A DNA stretch of 64,000 nucleotides from Harmonia axyridis. Lineage: Eukaryota > Arthropoda > Insecta > Coleoptera > Coccinellidae. Below are positions 11,966-23,335 of this stretch, in pieces (position 1 is the first letter of the stretch; every line of letters begins with the position of its first letter). The position numbers and the translations under genes were made by a program. Under the pieces are notes generated by a model that ran no database searches, was not told the DNA's origin, and was given only the letters and a program-made list of their open reading frames with translations. The stretch spans positions 34,221,506 to 34,285,505 of the forward strand of contig NC_059505.1 in the NCBI RefSeq assembly GCF_914767665.1, in the 5' to 3' direction.

Positions 11966-12947
11966 ATAAGCTAAGATGCATATTTCTACAGAAAAGGTTT
12001 TAAAAAGTAAGGGGACCGTTAGAGTACATTTACTATTCTTGAAGATTACTATGTTGACGAATGAAGTTGTTATTTGAAGAAAGTTTTTTTTTCTTTTGGT
12101 CAGACCAAGACCTTATTAAGTGAAGTGTTATTGTTTATTTTTTGAGAAATATTTAAGTTTAATGAAAACATCCACTTTTTATGTGCTGGATAATCATAAC
12201 TGAATAGTCTGAGGAACTTTGAAAAATCAGTTAAATACGCATTTGTTTGTCCATATAACATAAAGTGAATTCTGTGAATTTCACAATGGATATATATCGA
12301 ACGAAAATATGTTTTGCATTGCAAATGAAATGCAGTGTGCCGAAGCACTGAAAACATAACATAATTCGTCGAAAAAGATTATATTTTTGGAAAGAGAAAT
12401 AATGAATTTCTGGTTACAAAATGTTCTTTTATTCTTATTAGATGGCATTATTTCGGTGTCTTCTACGACAAACTTGCATAGCTAATACGTAATTTCATTA
12501 TCCTCGCATCATAATCCTTTTGTTATGGACTAAAAAATGTGTGAAATTCCAAGATTGTAACACATCGTGTTCCATAAGTTATTAGGAAACAAAAACAAGT
12601 CCAACTTACTTTCTCTATCTCACAATTTTTCTGTCAACAATTTGGGTTCAACATAATCGGTTAACTTCAAAATTTTCATTAGGCTATTCCATTGGCGATA
12701 ATACAATTGAAAAATAAAAAAAGACATTTAAATTATTCAGTGGGGCAACAAATTTTTATTTGAAAGGTTACATTATATATGGAATATAAAAATTCAAATG
12801 ACCAAATGACTTCGTACGCACTGCATCGTGTGAACATAATTTTTCATTAGTTTTTCACATAAATTTGGCTGTATTTCATCAATATCAAATCGCTGTTATT
12901 TCATTATCGATGGATATTTTGAAGCGAAATTTTAGGGTCAGATAGTA
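11966..12947. other. AT-rich stretch, nothing recognised
   Basis: No gene, known repeat or terminal inverted repeat was seen. Open frames are short and low in complexity. Confidence 0.5.
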
Positions 12948-13233
12948 CTCGATACCACGGGCGTAGCCAGGGGGGGGGGGTTTTGGGGGTTCAAACCCTC
13001 CCCGAAATGTTAAAGATGTCAAAAAAACTTATTTTTTTTTTTAAATTTTGAAAATATTTTTTAATGGAATTTGTAAAAAGTGAATGAAATTATCACTCTC
13101 AGTACAATTAATTTGTAATGTGAAATTTGAATTAAATAACCTCTACGTAATCCAGTCAATTTGTGCTCACATGTGCCCCTCAAAGGAAAGTTATGGGTTA
13201 GTTTTATTTTTTCGATCGTATGTAACGATCGTA

Positions 13234-14098
13234 TGTTTTTTTTCGAAGTATATAACTTTAAGTTGGCATTACTGTTCGAGATGGCGACCGATTCAACAGC
13301 TGTCGAGTGATTTATTCTCAGTTTGGCTTAGCAATTCATCGTGAATAGACTCACGCCTGAACAACGCTTGAAAATAGTGCAATTTTATTTCGAAAATAAT
13401 GGTTCTGTGCGGAATACGTATCGCGCACTACGTCCATTTGGAGTGAAGCTAATCCTCAAGTGTATGTCGAAACACCGTTACATCCAGAAAAACTGACTGT
13501 TTGGTGCGATTTATGGACTGGTGGAATCATTGGTCCGTACTTCTTCAAAAACGATGATGGCCAGAACGTTACAGTCAATGGTGATCGATATAGAGCCATG
13601 ATTACTAACTTTTTCATTCCTGAATTGAACGACCATGAGGCTCAGGAGCTGTGGTTCCAACAAGACGGCGCAACATGTCACACAGCTCGTGCCACAATCG
13701 ATTTATTGGAAGACACGTTTGGTGACCGCCTAATTTCACGTTTTGGACCTGTGAATTGGCCTCCAAGATCTTGTGATTTAACACCGCTAGACTACTTTCT
13801 GTGGGGCTATGTAAAGTCATTGGTCTATGCGGATAACCACAAACCCTTGACCATTTGGAAGATAACATTCGCCGTGTTATTGCCGATATACGGCCACAAA
13901 TGTTGGAAAAGTCATCGAAAATTGGACGTCCAGATTGGACTACATCCGAGCCAGCCTTGTCGGTCATATGCCAGAAATCATATTCAAAATGTAATGCCAC
14001 AAGATTATCTTGCGGATAAATAAAATTCATGTCAATCGAATAATCCATCGTTGTTTTATTGCAATTTAAAGTTCTATAGCTCTAAAAAAAACACCCTT
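13234..14098 (+). mobile_element. DD41D mariner-type element, internally deleted (copy D2), nested in the hAT-like element
   Basis: The left end is shortened (TA then TGTTTTTTTTCGAAG). The right end, ACACCCTT followed by TA at 14099, is intact. The leader encodes MNRLTPEQRLKIVQFYF near 13341. The frame then jumps from CGTCCATTTGGAGTG into the SEANPQVYVETPL block, so both the middle of the protein and the first catalytic Asp are missing. Confidence 0.85.
13460..14023 (+). pseudogene. DD41D transposase remnant (copy D2)
   Basis: The 187-codon frame covers HPEKLTVWC, GPYFFKNDDG, QQDGATCHTA and LDYFLWGYVK. The second and third catalytic Asp are retained. After YADN a frame change (an extra base in the KPQTL region) replaces the normal C-terminal sequence, and the normal end is read again only in another frame. 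The deletion is larger than in D1, D3 or D5. Its junction lies at CATTTGGAGTG, in keeping with an extra loss between short repeats. Not functional. Confidence 0.8.
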
Positions 14099-14629
14099 TA
14101 TTTTTTTGAGTTCTGAATCCGAATCTGAGGTTTAGCACTAAAATTCTGTGACGGAACATTAAAAAAAAATACAAAAAAAAATTAAATCTTCTGACGATTT
14201 CTTCGATTTATTATCTCTGTTTCTGGGGTACAGAATTCGAGTCAGAAGTTTGCCACCAAAATTTCATGATAAAACATTGAAAAAAATGCAAAAAAGTTGA
14301 TAACTATCATTTTTTACCGGTTTTTTGCATATAAACTTTCTACTCATAAATTTGAATTTGAGTACTCTGTTATATAAATACTACGACGGTATTTTTTTCT
14401 TAAATATATTTATAGGAATTGATGTAAAGAAATAAACTAAATTTCAAAAAGTGATTTTGAAAATGCTTTTTTTCTCAAAACATACTTGAAAAATAAAACT
14501 AGTGAAAATAGACTGAATGGATTGGCTCTTTTAAAGTTGATATATTTAAAAAGCAAAACATAAGATTTTTTTTATAATATGTAAAACCCCCCCCCGAAAC
14601 TAAAACCTGGTTACGCCCGGGCTCGATAC

Positions 14630-15894
14630 GATCTTCAAAATTAATTATCGCAACACCCCTTATTCATCCCTTTTTAAAATCAAGGGGTTGTGCTTGTGCT
14701 AACCCCCGTTAAGGGGTTGAAGTTACGGGAATGAAAAAAGCGGAAAAGTTTTCCCCTCTCGAATCAGAAATTGAAGGTTCCAAGCGATTTTCCACATTCT
14801 CATTTTAAAGTCGGAGAATAGAGGTGTTAAATATGAAGTCTCCAAAAAACATTTTTCCTGATTTTTGAAAATCAAATCCAAGCAAGCAAATAAAATATCT
14901 TCTGAAAATAAATCACTAAAAACATTCAATGCAACACATAGGTAACAGGCCAACCCACACAAGATACCGAATCCAACTTATTGGCGCAATCATTAAAAAT
15001 AAGAAATATTATCTGCATTAACGATAACCGATGATTAAAATTTTAAGAACCCCGTAGCGAAAAGTTCAAGTACACAAATAACTCGAGAAGAAGAATCTTT
15101 TTTTAGTCGGTCAAAGATGTATGTTTTCGTTGGGACCTGTCTCACGAAAGTTGATTTCAAATGTCACTAAATTTAGCCTTCGATTTCGTTTGGATTTCCA
15201 GCCACATCTGAGGATATTATACCTGAGCCAGGTAGAGGATTGTCAGTTCGCAGAATCCATGTCGATCTTGAAAGTTTGCTGGCTCAAACACAGCTGCTAA
15301 TCTTGGAACGTCATTATAATGACGGGTTCGTTCTGCTTTGGACGATAGACTTTGACACTTTGGACGTATTAGACGTGTGTGTTGGGGTAGGCACATGTTG
15401 AAATTGAAATGTACGTGAGTTGACATTCATTACAAGTATTAATGCAGCTGCAGCTATTCAAAAACGCCACAGATCGATAATTTGATGATATTTGTGGTTC
15501 AGATCGAGATGAATGATGGGTAGGCTTCCAAAATATAAAATTTCAGTATTGTTGCCAAGATGAAGATCGAAAAATTTTCCGTGAAAATGAACCAATCATC
15601 ATTTTACTTCTGTTTGAATTCGAAATAGCAGTAAAAAAAGGGATCCTTTTACGGTTTATGATTTTATTATCGCTTTCGCTGGAGTTCATCTATCCGCTTT
15701 GTCGTCCCTTGTTTTGCCATCTGTGATTTTTGCATTTGTCATCGGTATATACTTAATCCAGACTTCCAATGGTCATTGAATTAGAAAGGAAATATGATTT
15801 TGATTATAGGCAAAATTTAACTGAATTCGTATTATAATTCCAAAATAAATGATTTCCTTTCTAGTTCAATGGAAACAGAATTGAAGTTGTGGTA
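14630..15894. other. AT-rich stretch, nothing recognised
   Basis: No gene or element ends were seen. Short open frames lack known motifs. Confidence 0.45.
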
Positions 15895-17120
15895 CATAGG
15901 AGTACAACACTGTCGTTTCGAGGCTTTATTGTAAAAAACTAGTTATACATTTATGATCAAAAGTGTTATCAATCGCTGGCCACTACTCCCATCTTTCGGG
16001 AAGCGTTCGAATCCCGCGTTGAAAAAACTGGTTATCTTTTGAAGCGATCCACGATTCGATCCAATTTTTTACTTCTCATGCCATTGATCGAAACATGTGA
16101 TAGTTCGAGGAAAAACGTCTTGAGAATACGGCGGGTGGGGTAGGACTTCCCATTTCAACGTTTCCAAGTATGTCTTGACCACTTTCGCAACATAGGGTCG
16201 AGCATTGTCAGGCTGTAAAATCACTTTATCATGTCTCTCGTTGTATTGCAGCCGTTTGTTTTTCAATGCTCGGCTCAAACGCATTAACTGCGTTCGATAA
16301 CCATCGCCTGTAATTGTTTCAGTCGGTTTTAACAACTCATAATTCACTACACCGAGCTGGTCCCACCAAATACTGGTCATGACCTTGAATGAACCGTGAA
16401 TATTCGATTTGGCCGTCGACGTGGAAGCATGGCCGGGATATCCCTATAATTTTTTGCGCTTGGGATGATCGTAATGAACCCATTTTTCGTCTCCAGTCCG
16501 AATGCGATACAGAAATCTCTCCCATCTTTTTCAAGCAGCTGTTCATAAGCAAAAAAACGCCGTTCAACATCTCTCGGCTTCACCTCGTACGACACTCAAT
16601 TTCCTTCTTTCTGAATCATTCCCATGGCTTTCAGGCGTTTTGAAATGGCTCGTTGTCTCACTCCAAATGATCTTGCCAATTCTTGTTGCGTTTGACACAA
16701 GTCTTGATCAAGTAATGCCTTCAATGCTGCATCTTCGAAAACCTTCTTTCTTCCACCGCCATGCTGGTCTTCGACGTCAAATTCACCTATCTTGAAGCGT
16801 TGAAACCACTCTCGGCACGTTCTTTCCCTAATAGCGGCCATATGTATTTGAGAGCATTCGATGAGCCTCAGCCGCAGATTTCTCTCTCATATTAAAGCAG
16901 AATATTAAAACCTCCCGCAAATGACGAGAATTTGGCTCGTAAGCAGACATGTTCAATCGAGAATAACTTTATGATGCAGACACAAATTGACTAATATTCC
17001 GATGGCGTTATGTTTACAAATACCTGAGCTTATTGTATGACATCTATAATCTATTTATTTCGACTACCACTTCCGGCCACAGTCATCTATTGCAAAACGG
17101 CGGACGCAAAGTTGTAGACC
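15895..17120 (-). mobile_element. DD34D mariner, broken copy M1
   Basis: The 3' inverted repeat at the left (CATAGGAGTACAACACTG) and the 5' inverted repeat at the right (complement of TTAGGTCTACAACTTTGC) are both flanked by TA. The coding region on the minus strand is a pseudogene. A few bases near the left end are lost compared with M3. Confidence 0.9.
16020..16950 (-). pseudogene. mariner DD34D transposase (copy M1), frameshifted
   Basis: It starts MSAYEPNSRHLREVL at 16950 and loses frame after RMLSNTYG. RTCREWFQRF and the second helix-turn-helix (QAISKRLKAMGM-like) follow in a second frame up to GN and a stop. WVPYELKPRDVERR-like text follows in a third frame. From about 16380 another frame gives IWWDQLGVVNYELLKP, LQPDNARPYVAK with the second catalytic Asp, and a damaged SPDxAPSDYH block where the third Asp should be. 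At least three frame changes mean it makes no transposase. It looks like the mellifera/cecropia-type lineages, but the subfamily is not settled by eye. Confidence 0.85.
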
Positions 17121-17267
17121 TAATATAAAAAATGCACTAGTGAGACTAAAAATCTGCTAAATACAGAATCTAGTACACTTAAATTTTGCAATAAGCCAAT
17201 ATATCCTAATGTTTCCTTGGCACTATATTTGAGCTCTGTAATGCCTGTAAGTGAGGCGAGCTCAGAA

Positions 17268-17830
17268 TAGTATATTCTAAAACAAGTTGCAGAATGGGCT
17301 TCTATTCTAACACGAATGCGAAATTCGAAAACGAGCGACGAAGGAGCAAGTTTTCGAACGCATGAGTGTTGGAATTGCCTTCTGCAACGAGTATTAGACG
17401 ATATTTTCTGTATTTCAGTCAAGTTTTGTGAATTATTGTAGAAATTCATTGAAAAATTCAGATTATATATCCTAGTGACATTTGTATTGCATCATGGCAG
17501 TTGGTGTGACTGTTACGAACATTGACAGATTACGGAATTTGGATATGAATCGTACGTTTCGAATTTTGAAATAATTTATAATTACGCATTAAATTCGTTA
17601 ATTATGTCTGACGAAATCGATTTAACACCACCAGAATTGAAAGAAATTGCGAATAATGTTGCAAATCAGCAAATCATTTCACTATATACGAATTATATTA
17701 TTTTGACAAATATTGACGTTTGTTGAAATTTGATAGATAGATAGATAGATAGATTAACTGATAACGATGCTGTAATGAGTTCATTACAGCACTGTTTTTA
17801 GAACTGTAATGAACTTATTACGATACCGAA
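17268..17830 (+). mobile_element. hairpin-ended non-autonomous element, copy E1
   Basis: The element begins TAGTATATTCTAAAACAAG and carries an imperfect hairpin of about 120 bp: TTGCAGAATGGGC pairs with GCCTTCTGCAA about 100 bp later. Near the other end is a palindrome, TGCTGTAATGAGTTCATTAC. The ATG at 17604 opens MSDEIDLTPPELKEIANN before an early stop. From memory this resembles the N-terminus of insect tyrosine-recombinase-type (Crypton-like) proteins, but that is weak. Copies E2 and E3 share this layout. A GATA microsatellite (about 17739-17757) lies inside. Confidence 0.6.
17739..17757. repeat. (GATA)n microsatellite
   Basis: About five consecutive GATA units lie within element E1; the matching stretch in E2 has only one or two, so the run expanded in this copy. 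Confidence 0.9.
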
Positions 17831-18309
17831 ATAAAGAATAGTAATTTACGTAACAAGTCCGGAAAATAGGGTTTTTTTGGACGAATGGACAAAATTGGAA
17901 GTCTGTGAGTCCAAAAAAACCATTTTCGGGCGTGTTGCGTACAATATTTCTTCGGCAACCGTGTAGAATAACACTATCGCTGCTGCTTTCCATATTTTAT
18001 TGCGATTGCGATCAAAAAACATGCAAATTTTTGACAACTAATTTCATATGAACTGTCAGCCGTTATCTCGGTTCCTATGGATTCTATGATGCTTACTTTC
18101 TGGACTAGGCCGGGAAATGCTACTTTCTTAGAGAAAAAGCGTCCGGGAAGTGAGCACTTCCCGGACGGTTGCCGAAACAGGAGTTTTTCAACATTGAAGA
18201 AATTGAAAACTTGGCTCAGATCAATAATAGACAAGGAAAGATTGGCAGGTTTGGCCTTATTATACATTCATACGGAAATTGAACTTGATATTAATTGTTT
18301 GCGAATATG

Positions 18310-19324
18310 AAAAAGATTCTTGAAATTGGTATTATAAAAAACACAAAGAACCAATCATATTACGAGTAAATTATTTTTCTTTTCTTTTTCACAACAACAG
18401 CATTTGAGTCATTAGTTTTCAGACATATTGTATTTATTCTTTCTGTTCATTATGGTCACAAATTCATCAAATGTTGTCTTGAGAAATATTTTGTTAAGGG
18501 GAGGTGGTTTGACAAAAAATCAAACTATAAAACACTGTATCTCGAAAGCAAAGCTTTCGTTTGTGATCCCATGTTTATAGATATATTTTTTTTTAATTAA
18601 TCCGAGGAATCTGTTATTTTTTTTGTACCTCCAATTTCGGAACACCCTGTATCTAGACTTCAAACGAACCCTCAAAAGCTCCGTTCTTCACTTCAGTACA
18701 TTCCCAATTAATTTAAAATATCAGTTCACTCATAAGCAAATGTTTTTCGAAAGAACTTGACCCCTTTCCAACGCGTCTTTTCCGTTGCGATCATTATTAT
18801 TATAATACCAACATTACCGGATGAACGCCGAGATTGACGGTGAAAGTTGAGACACCCGATACACAGAAACCTCAATTCCAACCGTTCGAAGATGCCTAGC
18901 GAGCTCTGTTTCGCTCGAGATACGTCTCGTCGGTAGCGCTATTTAAGAAAACACGCCAGCCTCCTCAACCTCTATCCTTCTCCCTCCAACACCTCCCAGT
19001 GGAGAGAGACAGATGCCGCCAATCTCTCTTATACCTATGGCACCTGCATCTTGCGCAAAATTTTTCGAGACCATCCCCATCCTACGTCAAACAAAACGTC
19101 TTTATCGGTCGTTGTCTGGTGGGAGGACAGAGATTGGCCGTTCTCTCGCCAAATAATGGGAACAATATCACTTGATTAATTCATAAAGGAATGCGTAATC
19201 ATTATCGCCTGTCGACGTAGTTAGAAGCATTGTTGATATTGAGTTTACGCAAAACGAGATAAAATGAGAGAGATGTGGTTTTTATGTAGCAGGATGGAAG
19301 GTTAAAATTGATCTCAATTCGCAT
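18310..19324. other. non-coding stretch with one repeat copy and a GC-richer block
   Basis: 18527-18657 is one copy of a 125-bp repeat that begins CTGTATCTCGAAAGCAAAG and ends in CACCCTGTAT; other copies are near 22318-22440 and 60748-60865. The block at 18820-19140 is richer in GC, has a TATTTAAG box at about 18940 and pyrimidine-rich text, and might be a host promoter or first exon, but no coding frame supports this. Confidence 0.35.
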
Positions 19325-21250
19325 ATTGGCAACATTGAGTAATGACAGGTATCGATGTACTGTCAATTGAAAGTCAAATGTTACTGTTCCTGAACTCTTG
19401 ATGCATTTTCTATTGAAAATAATGAATCATAGCAAAAACTTCTGATGAATTTCATAATTTACGAGGATTATTCATATAATAATACAGTTTGTAATCTTTA
19501 TCAATCTACAAATAAAATATACAAAATATCTCAACATAAACTCTATCTCAACAAATATCCATAGACATTCTTTCTTACTCTTCTGTGAAATGGATATACA
19601 AATCATCAATTCATAATTGATATTCACATTCTATTGACTATTGCGAGTTCGATCCTGGATGGTTGTTTTAAGTAGGTTATACCATGTAATCATGGAAAGA
19701 TACACGCTTCACTAATTTTCATAAATTTTAAATTGTTCTATCAAAGTAAATGCTCATTTATGTATACTGAGAGGAATGTAAGAAGAATTCATAGAAGATA
19801 TTAATAGATTAACTATTCTTCATATTTTAGGCAAGTTTGAAAGTGGTAGCGAGTACGGCTCAGTACTTGGAACTGTAAACTTGTATAATGTGAAGAAAAT
19901 TCCCGTTCAAATATGTCTATGTATAGTGAGTCGAAGAACTTAATAATGTCGTCCATGAATTCACTCAGTATTCACAAAATGACCACTGATTTTGATGAAT
20001 TTAAAAATTTATCTATTTTATTGCTCACCGACGTAGTTAGAAGCATGGGCGCCCGCAGAAATTTTTCTCAGGGGGGGGCAAAATGAAAATTATTGAAAAA
20101 CGATAAGGCGTCCATGATTGTCATTGAAAACCGCAAAATTGTTTTACTTTTTACTTTTCTTTTTTCCTTGTTCTTTGGATTGACAAAGATATATTGAGGG
20201 TGTTGTGCTGAAAAATGAGGCAATCAAAATGTCGTAAAATCGAAAGTGACCATTCAAACAGATAGAGAATTTTCCAAGGTTTACAGTAATGATATTTTTT
20301 TTCCAACTTAATATGAAAATTTTTCGAGTAAAATGCATTTTTCTACTCGACAATAGCTATTACGCCCCCTAGCGGTGGAGTTATGAACTTCAAAACAATT
20401 TCCGGTGTTTTCTTTTGTTTACTTTAGTGGTAAATTTTTTTACCGCAAGTCTCTACGATGAGTGGATCCTGAGATATAGCCGCTTACCTCGCTTATTTGC
20501 CCACCCTGTACTGTCAATTAAAATTCAGATGTTACTGTTCCTGCAACTTCTGATGAATTTCATTATTCCAAATCTACTGTAGTCTGTTCAAATTTAAGGA
20601 GGAGCAATATTAACAAGTTCCCGCTAAAATAGAAGGTTCTTCGAATAGTAAGAGGTACTGTTCGTCTAGAGTCGAATTTAGGATAATTTATGTAATCGTA
20701 CAGTTTGTGATCTATATCAATCTACAAATGAAATATACAAAACATCTCAGCATACAATATATCTCAACAAATGAATCCATAGATTTTTTTACTCTTCTGT
20801 GAAATGGATATACAATTCATCAACTTACAATTGATATAATTATTCTGTTGCAAGTATGATCCTGAATGTTTGTTAGATGACGATGGAAGGATAGGATTTT
20901 TGACCGTTTGACTATTAACAGTTGCCCTTTGCGCAAACCATACGATTTACTTGGTTTATATTGCTCCGTTTTAAATTTGAAAGGACTAAAAAGTTTAAAA
21001 TAGTGATTAACGTAGAAAATTCAACAAAAAAAGATATTTGTATGCAATTTCAAACTAAGTTCAAAATTGAAAAGGATTATTGAAAAAGAAATTCGTTCGC
21101 CAACGTAGTTAGAATTAATAATAAATTATTAATAAATCCATAAATTTTTTTTCTTACTCTTCTGTGAAATGGATATACAAATCATCAATTTATAATTTAA
21201 ATCCACATTCTGTTACGAGTACGATCCTGGATGTTTGTTGAGGAAGGAGG
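19325..21250 (+). repeat. three diverged copies of a segmental repeat
   Basis: The phrase CTCTTCTGTGAAATGGATAT recurs at about 19580, 20796 and 21158. Each time it is followed by an ATTGATA-type tract and GATCCTGRATG. The first two copies also share TGTTACTGTTCCTG, ATCAATCTACAAAT and AAATATACAAAA upstream. CGTAGTTAGAA marks nearby boundaries (19214, 20032, 21106). No coding sequence was found; the origin is unknown. Confidence 0.7.
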
Positions 21251-21538
21251 AATACGATTAATAACCGTTCGACCAATAACAATTTCGCTATGCGCAAACC
21301 ATGCAATTTACTCTGTTTATATTGCTCCGTCTAATAATTGAATGGACTCAGGTAGTGTTCAAGGTGAAAATTCAGAGATTTGCATGCAATTTCAAACTCT
21401 GTTCGAAATTTCAAGCTGATCACATCATCAAAACCATAGAAAATTGAAAAAGATTTACTAAAGAAGAAATACCCAATATTTCGTGATGTGGCGGCTTCTC
21501 ATAAAGCCTCACTTAACAACAATAAACACAGCGCTCGG

Positions 21539-21602
21539 TGGCCTAGAGGTAAAGAGTGTAAACACCCTCACCGAGTTGCGATAATGTGCCGGGTTCGAGT
21601 CC
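21539..21602 (+). promoter_or_regulatory. internal RNA polymerase III promoter (A and B boxes)
   Basis: A box TGGCCTAGAGG and B box GGTTCGAGTCC match the tRNA-type consensus. About 42 bp separate the boxes, a usual spacing. They would drive transcription through the ribozyme just downstream. Confidence 0.7.
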
Positions 21603-21633
21603 CGGCGGCTCCCGATAATAATAAATTACCCAA

Positions 21634-21709
21634 GCGTCTGTGACACGGCACACACAATTATACCAAAGTCACACTGATGAGTCCGGTGTGTGTGCCAGGG
21701 ACGAAACGC
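21634..21709 (+). ncRNA. hammerhead ribozyme motif, type III topology
   Basis: All core positions of a hammerhead are present. Helix III is GCGT (21634-21637) paired with ACGC (21706-21709). The cleavage triplet is GTC, with the scissile bond after C21638. Helix I is TGTGAC (21639-21644) with GTCACA (21668-21673). The core CTGATGA is at 21674-21680. Helix II is GTCC (21681-21684) with GGAC (21699-21702), followed by GAAA at 21703-21706. Loop I contains GGCACACACA (21647-21656), the exact complement of TGTGTGTGCC in loop II (21687-21696). This would allow a 10-bp loop-loop contact. Helix III has only four pairs, which usually means activity as a dimer or with helper pairing. Seen in sequence; activity is inferred. 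Confidence 0.85.
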
Positions 21710-21764
21710 ATAAGTAGGCATATGTGAAATCACTACAGTGACAACAGGTCCGATCATGATTTTG

Positions 21765-22765
21765 GGTGTATATTTAAAATAACATTCTCAAGCTTTATGT
21801 AGAATCTATTGGTAATCAAAATAATAGAAAATTCAAGCAGGATATCGAAAAGAAATGAGGCGAGCACTGACGTGAATTCAGGATTGTTGAGGGATCGTTT
21901 ATTCGTGCGTCAATGCTTTGTTTTCGAGATACATGATGTTTTTTGTAGTCCTACTTCTTTGTGAGGATCATGAGCACCAAATATAATAATTAATTCATTC
22001 ATCACAACTTACATACTAGGTTTTTACGATAATTTGGTTTTCGAGAGAATTGTTTGAATTTTTTCTTCGAAATCTGTAGCATATATAACGAAAACTAAAA
22101 GTTTAATACTAGATCAAAGTTTCTTGTTACATTCTTACAAACTACCAAAACAAAATTCTGAAGGAATCAAGCGAGCATTGTTTCAAAAAAAAATAAGATT
22201 GTAGATTTCCAATCGAGTTTGGCACTGAAGATAATGTAAGCATGGAATGGAATCTCTATGCCAATTCAATAGAATATATTGTGGAATGCAGATGCCATGA
22301 GAAAAAATCAACTTTAACACCGTGTATCTCAAAATTAAAGTGTTTGCTGGTCTATGTTTGAAAGACTTCTCCCTAAAAAATTATCCGAGAAATCTGTCCT
22401 CTCCGTTTGTACCTCCAACTTATGAACACCCTGTATTCGAAAAATTCTATTTTCGCTAAACACCAAAACCTCAAAATTCATTTTGGCTACCAAAAATTGT
22501 CATTCCGCCCCCTCTATTCATCGAAATATTTAAGGGATAGATGACCAGACGGACAATGAACTCGAATATAATAAATCCGCAAAATTCCCAACGTTTTTAT
22601 CTATGTAAACAATGGATCCTGCCCCCCTATAAATAATGATGATCCTCCAGGAAAAACTCCAGGATAATTTTAATATTCCGAAACCAGAGCGGTAGACACG
22701 ATAAAATAGCTTATCCTAAAATGCGAAACGGTAGAAACAAAGACCTCGAAGCCTTGATGATATCA
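21765..22765. other. non-coding stretch with repeat scraps
   Basis: 21765-21840 continues the repeat interrupted by the SINE-like insert. 21915-21945 and 22318-22440 are copies or scraps of the CTGTATCTCGAAA repeat that ends in CACCCTGTAT. No gene seen. Confidence 0.5.
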
Positions 22766-23335
22766 GCCAGTGGCGGCGTATCGACACTGCCATTTCAAGA
22801 AATCATAATCGATCAAAAATGTAAACTTCATCTTCTGATCAAACTGATTTTTTTTTAATCTGCGAAATATGTACAGAATGTTTCTAAATTGGTGCTAAAT
22901 TTGAAGGCAAGCTTTCATTCAATCCCCACATCGAATAAATTATTATGCTAATAGGTCTTTGAAGAGAATTTTCGAATATAACAGCTATTCACTGATTGAG
23001 ACTTGTACCGATTGTGACTCGCCATTGCACCCCGGTTGTGGATCACCCTATACCGATGGCAAACTACCTCTGGCAGTGTGGATTGTTTATTTTTTTTTTC
23101 AAGTATTCAAGTTTTGTTAACATCGTTAACAGACAGAACCAATTCTGTCTCAACGATTAAATGTTTTTTCAGTAAAGATTGTAACTTTAAGTTTGTATCT
23201 AAATTTGCTGCTATTTCTGAATACACTATATTATTATTATTATTCAGTTAGTATATTTCAGTCGTATCTACGTTCAAACTTGAATAATATGGTTTAGTAT
23301 GGAATTCCATTATGAAAAATTTACTAACTTATAAA

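Larger units (their letters stand above)
12956..14621 (+). mobile_element. hAT-like non-autonomous element with 8-bp target duplication
   Basis: The left end is CACGGGCGTAGCCAGG, and the right end is the complement of CCCGGGCGTAACCAGG (14 of 16 match). Both are flanked by a perfect 8-bp duplication, CTCGATAC, at 12948-12955 and 14622-14629. An 8-bp duplication and short inverted ends fit the hAT superfamily. The element has G and C runs just inside its ends. It holds no transposase of its own, only a nested DD41D mariner. An imperfect tandem duplication of about 120 bp follows that insertion (14105-14300). Confidence 0.85.
21487..21760 (+). mobile_element. tRNA-derived SINE-like insert carrying a hammerhead ribozyme
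   Basis: The insert interrupts a diverged repeat that is continuous at 2490-2560: left flank AATATTTCGTGAT, right flank TTTTGGGTGT. It has a tRNA-like head with a pol III A box, TGGCCTAGAGG (21539-21549), and a B box, GGTTCGAGTCC (21592-21602), inside a perfect T-arm (CCGGG/CCCGG). The acceptor strands do not pair, as is common in SINE heads. CTCGGTG at 21534 also pairs with CACCGAG near 21570. The body then contains the hammerhead motif at 21634-21709. No clear target duplication or tail was found, so the edges are approximate. Confidence 0.6.

Noticed and set aside
13614..14048. 144-codon minus-strand frame
   Set aside because: Antisense shadow of the DD41D catalytic domain; similar shadows appear opposite D1, D3 and D5.
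15985..16020. GTTCGAATCCCGC, resembling a tRNA B box
   Set aside because: It lies in the 3' end of mariner copy M1 and corresponds to ordinary mariner sequence in M3 and M4; there is no A box at the right distance.
20040..20085. GGGCGCCCGCAG followed by a G run, like another element end
   Set aside because: No matching opposite end or target duplication could be found nearby.
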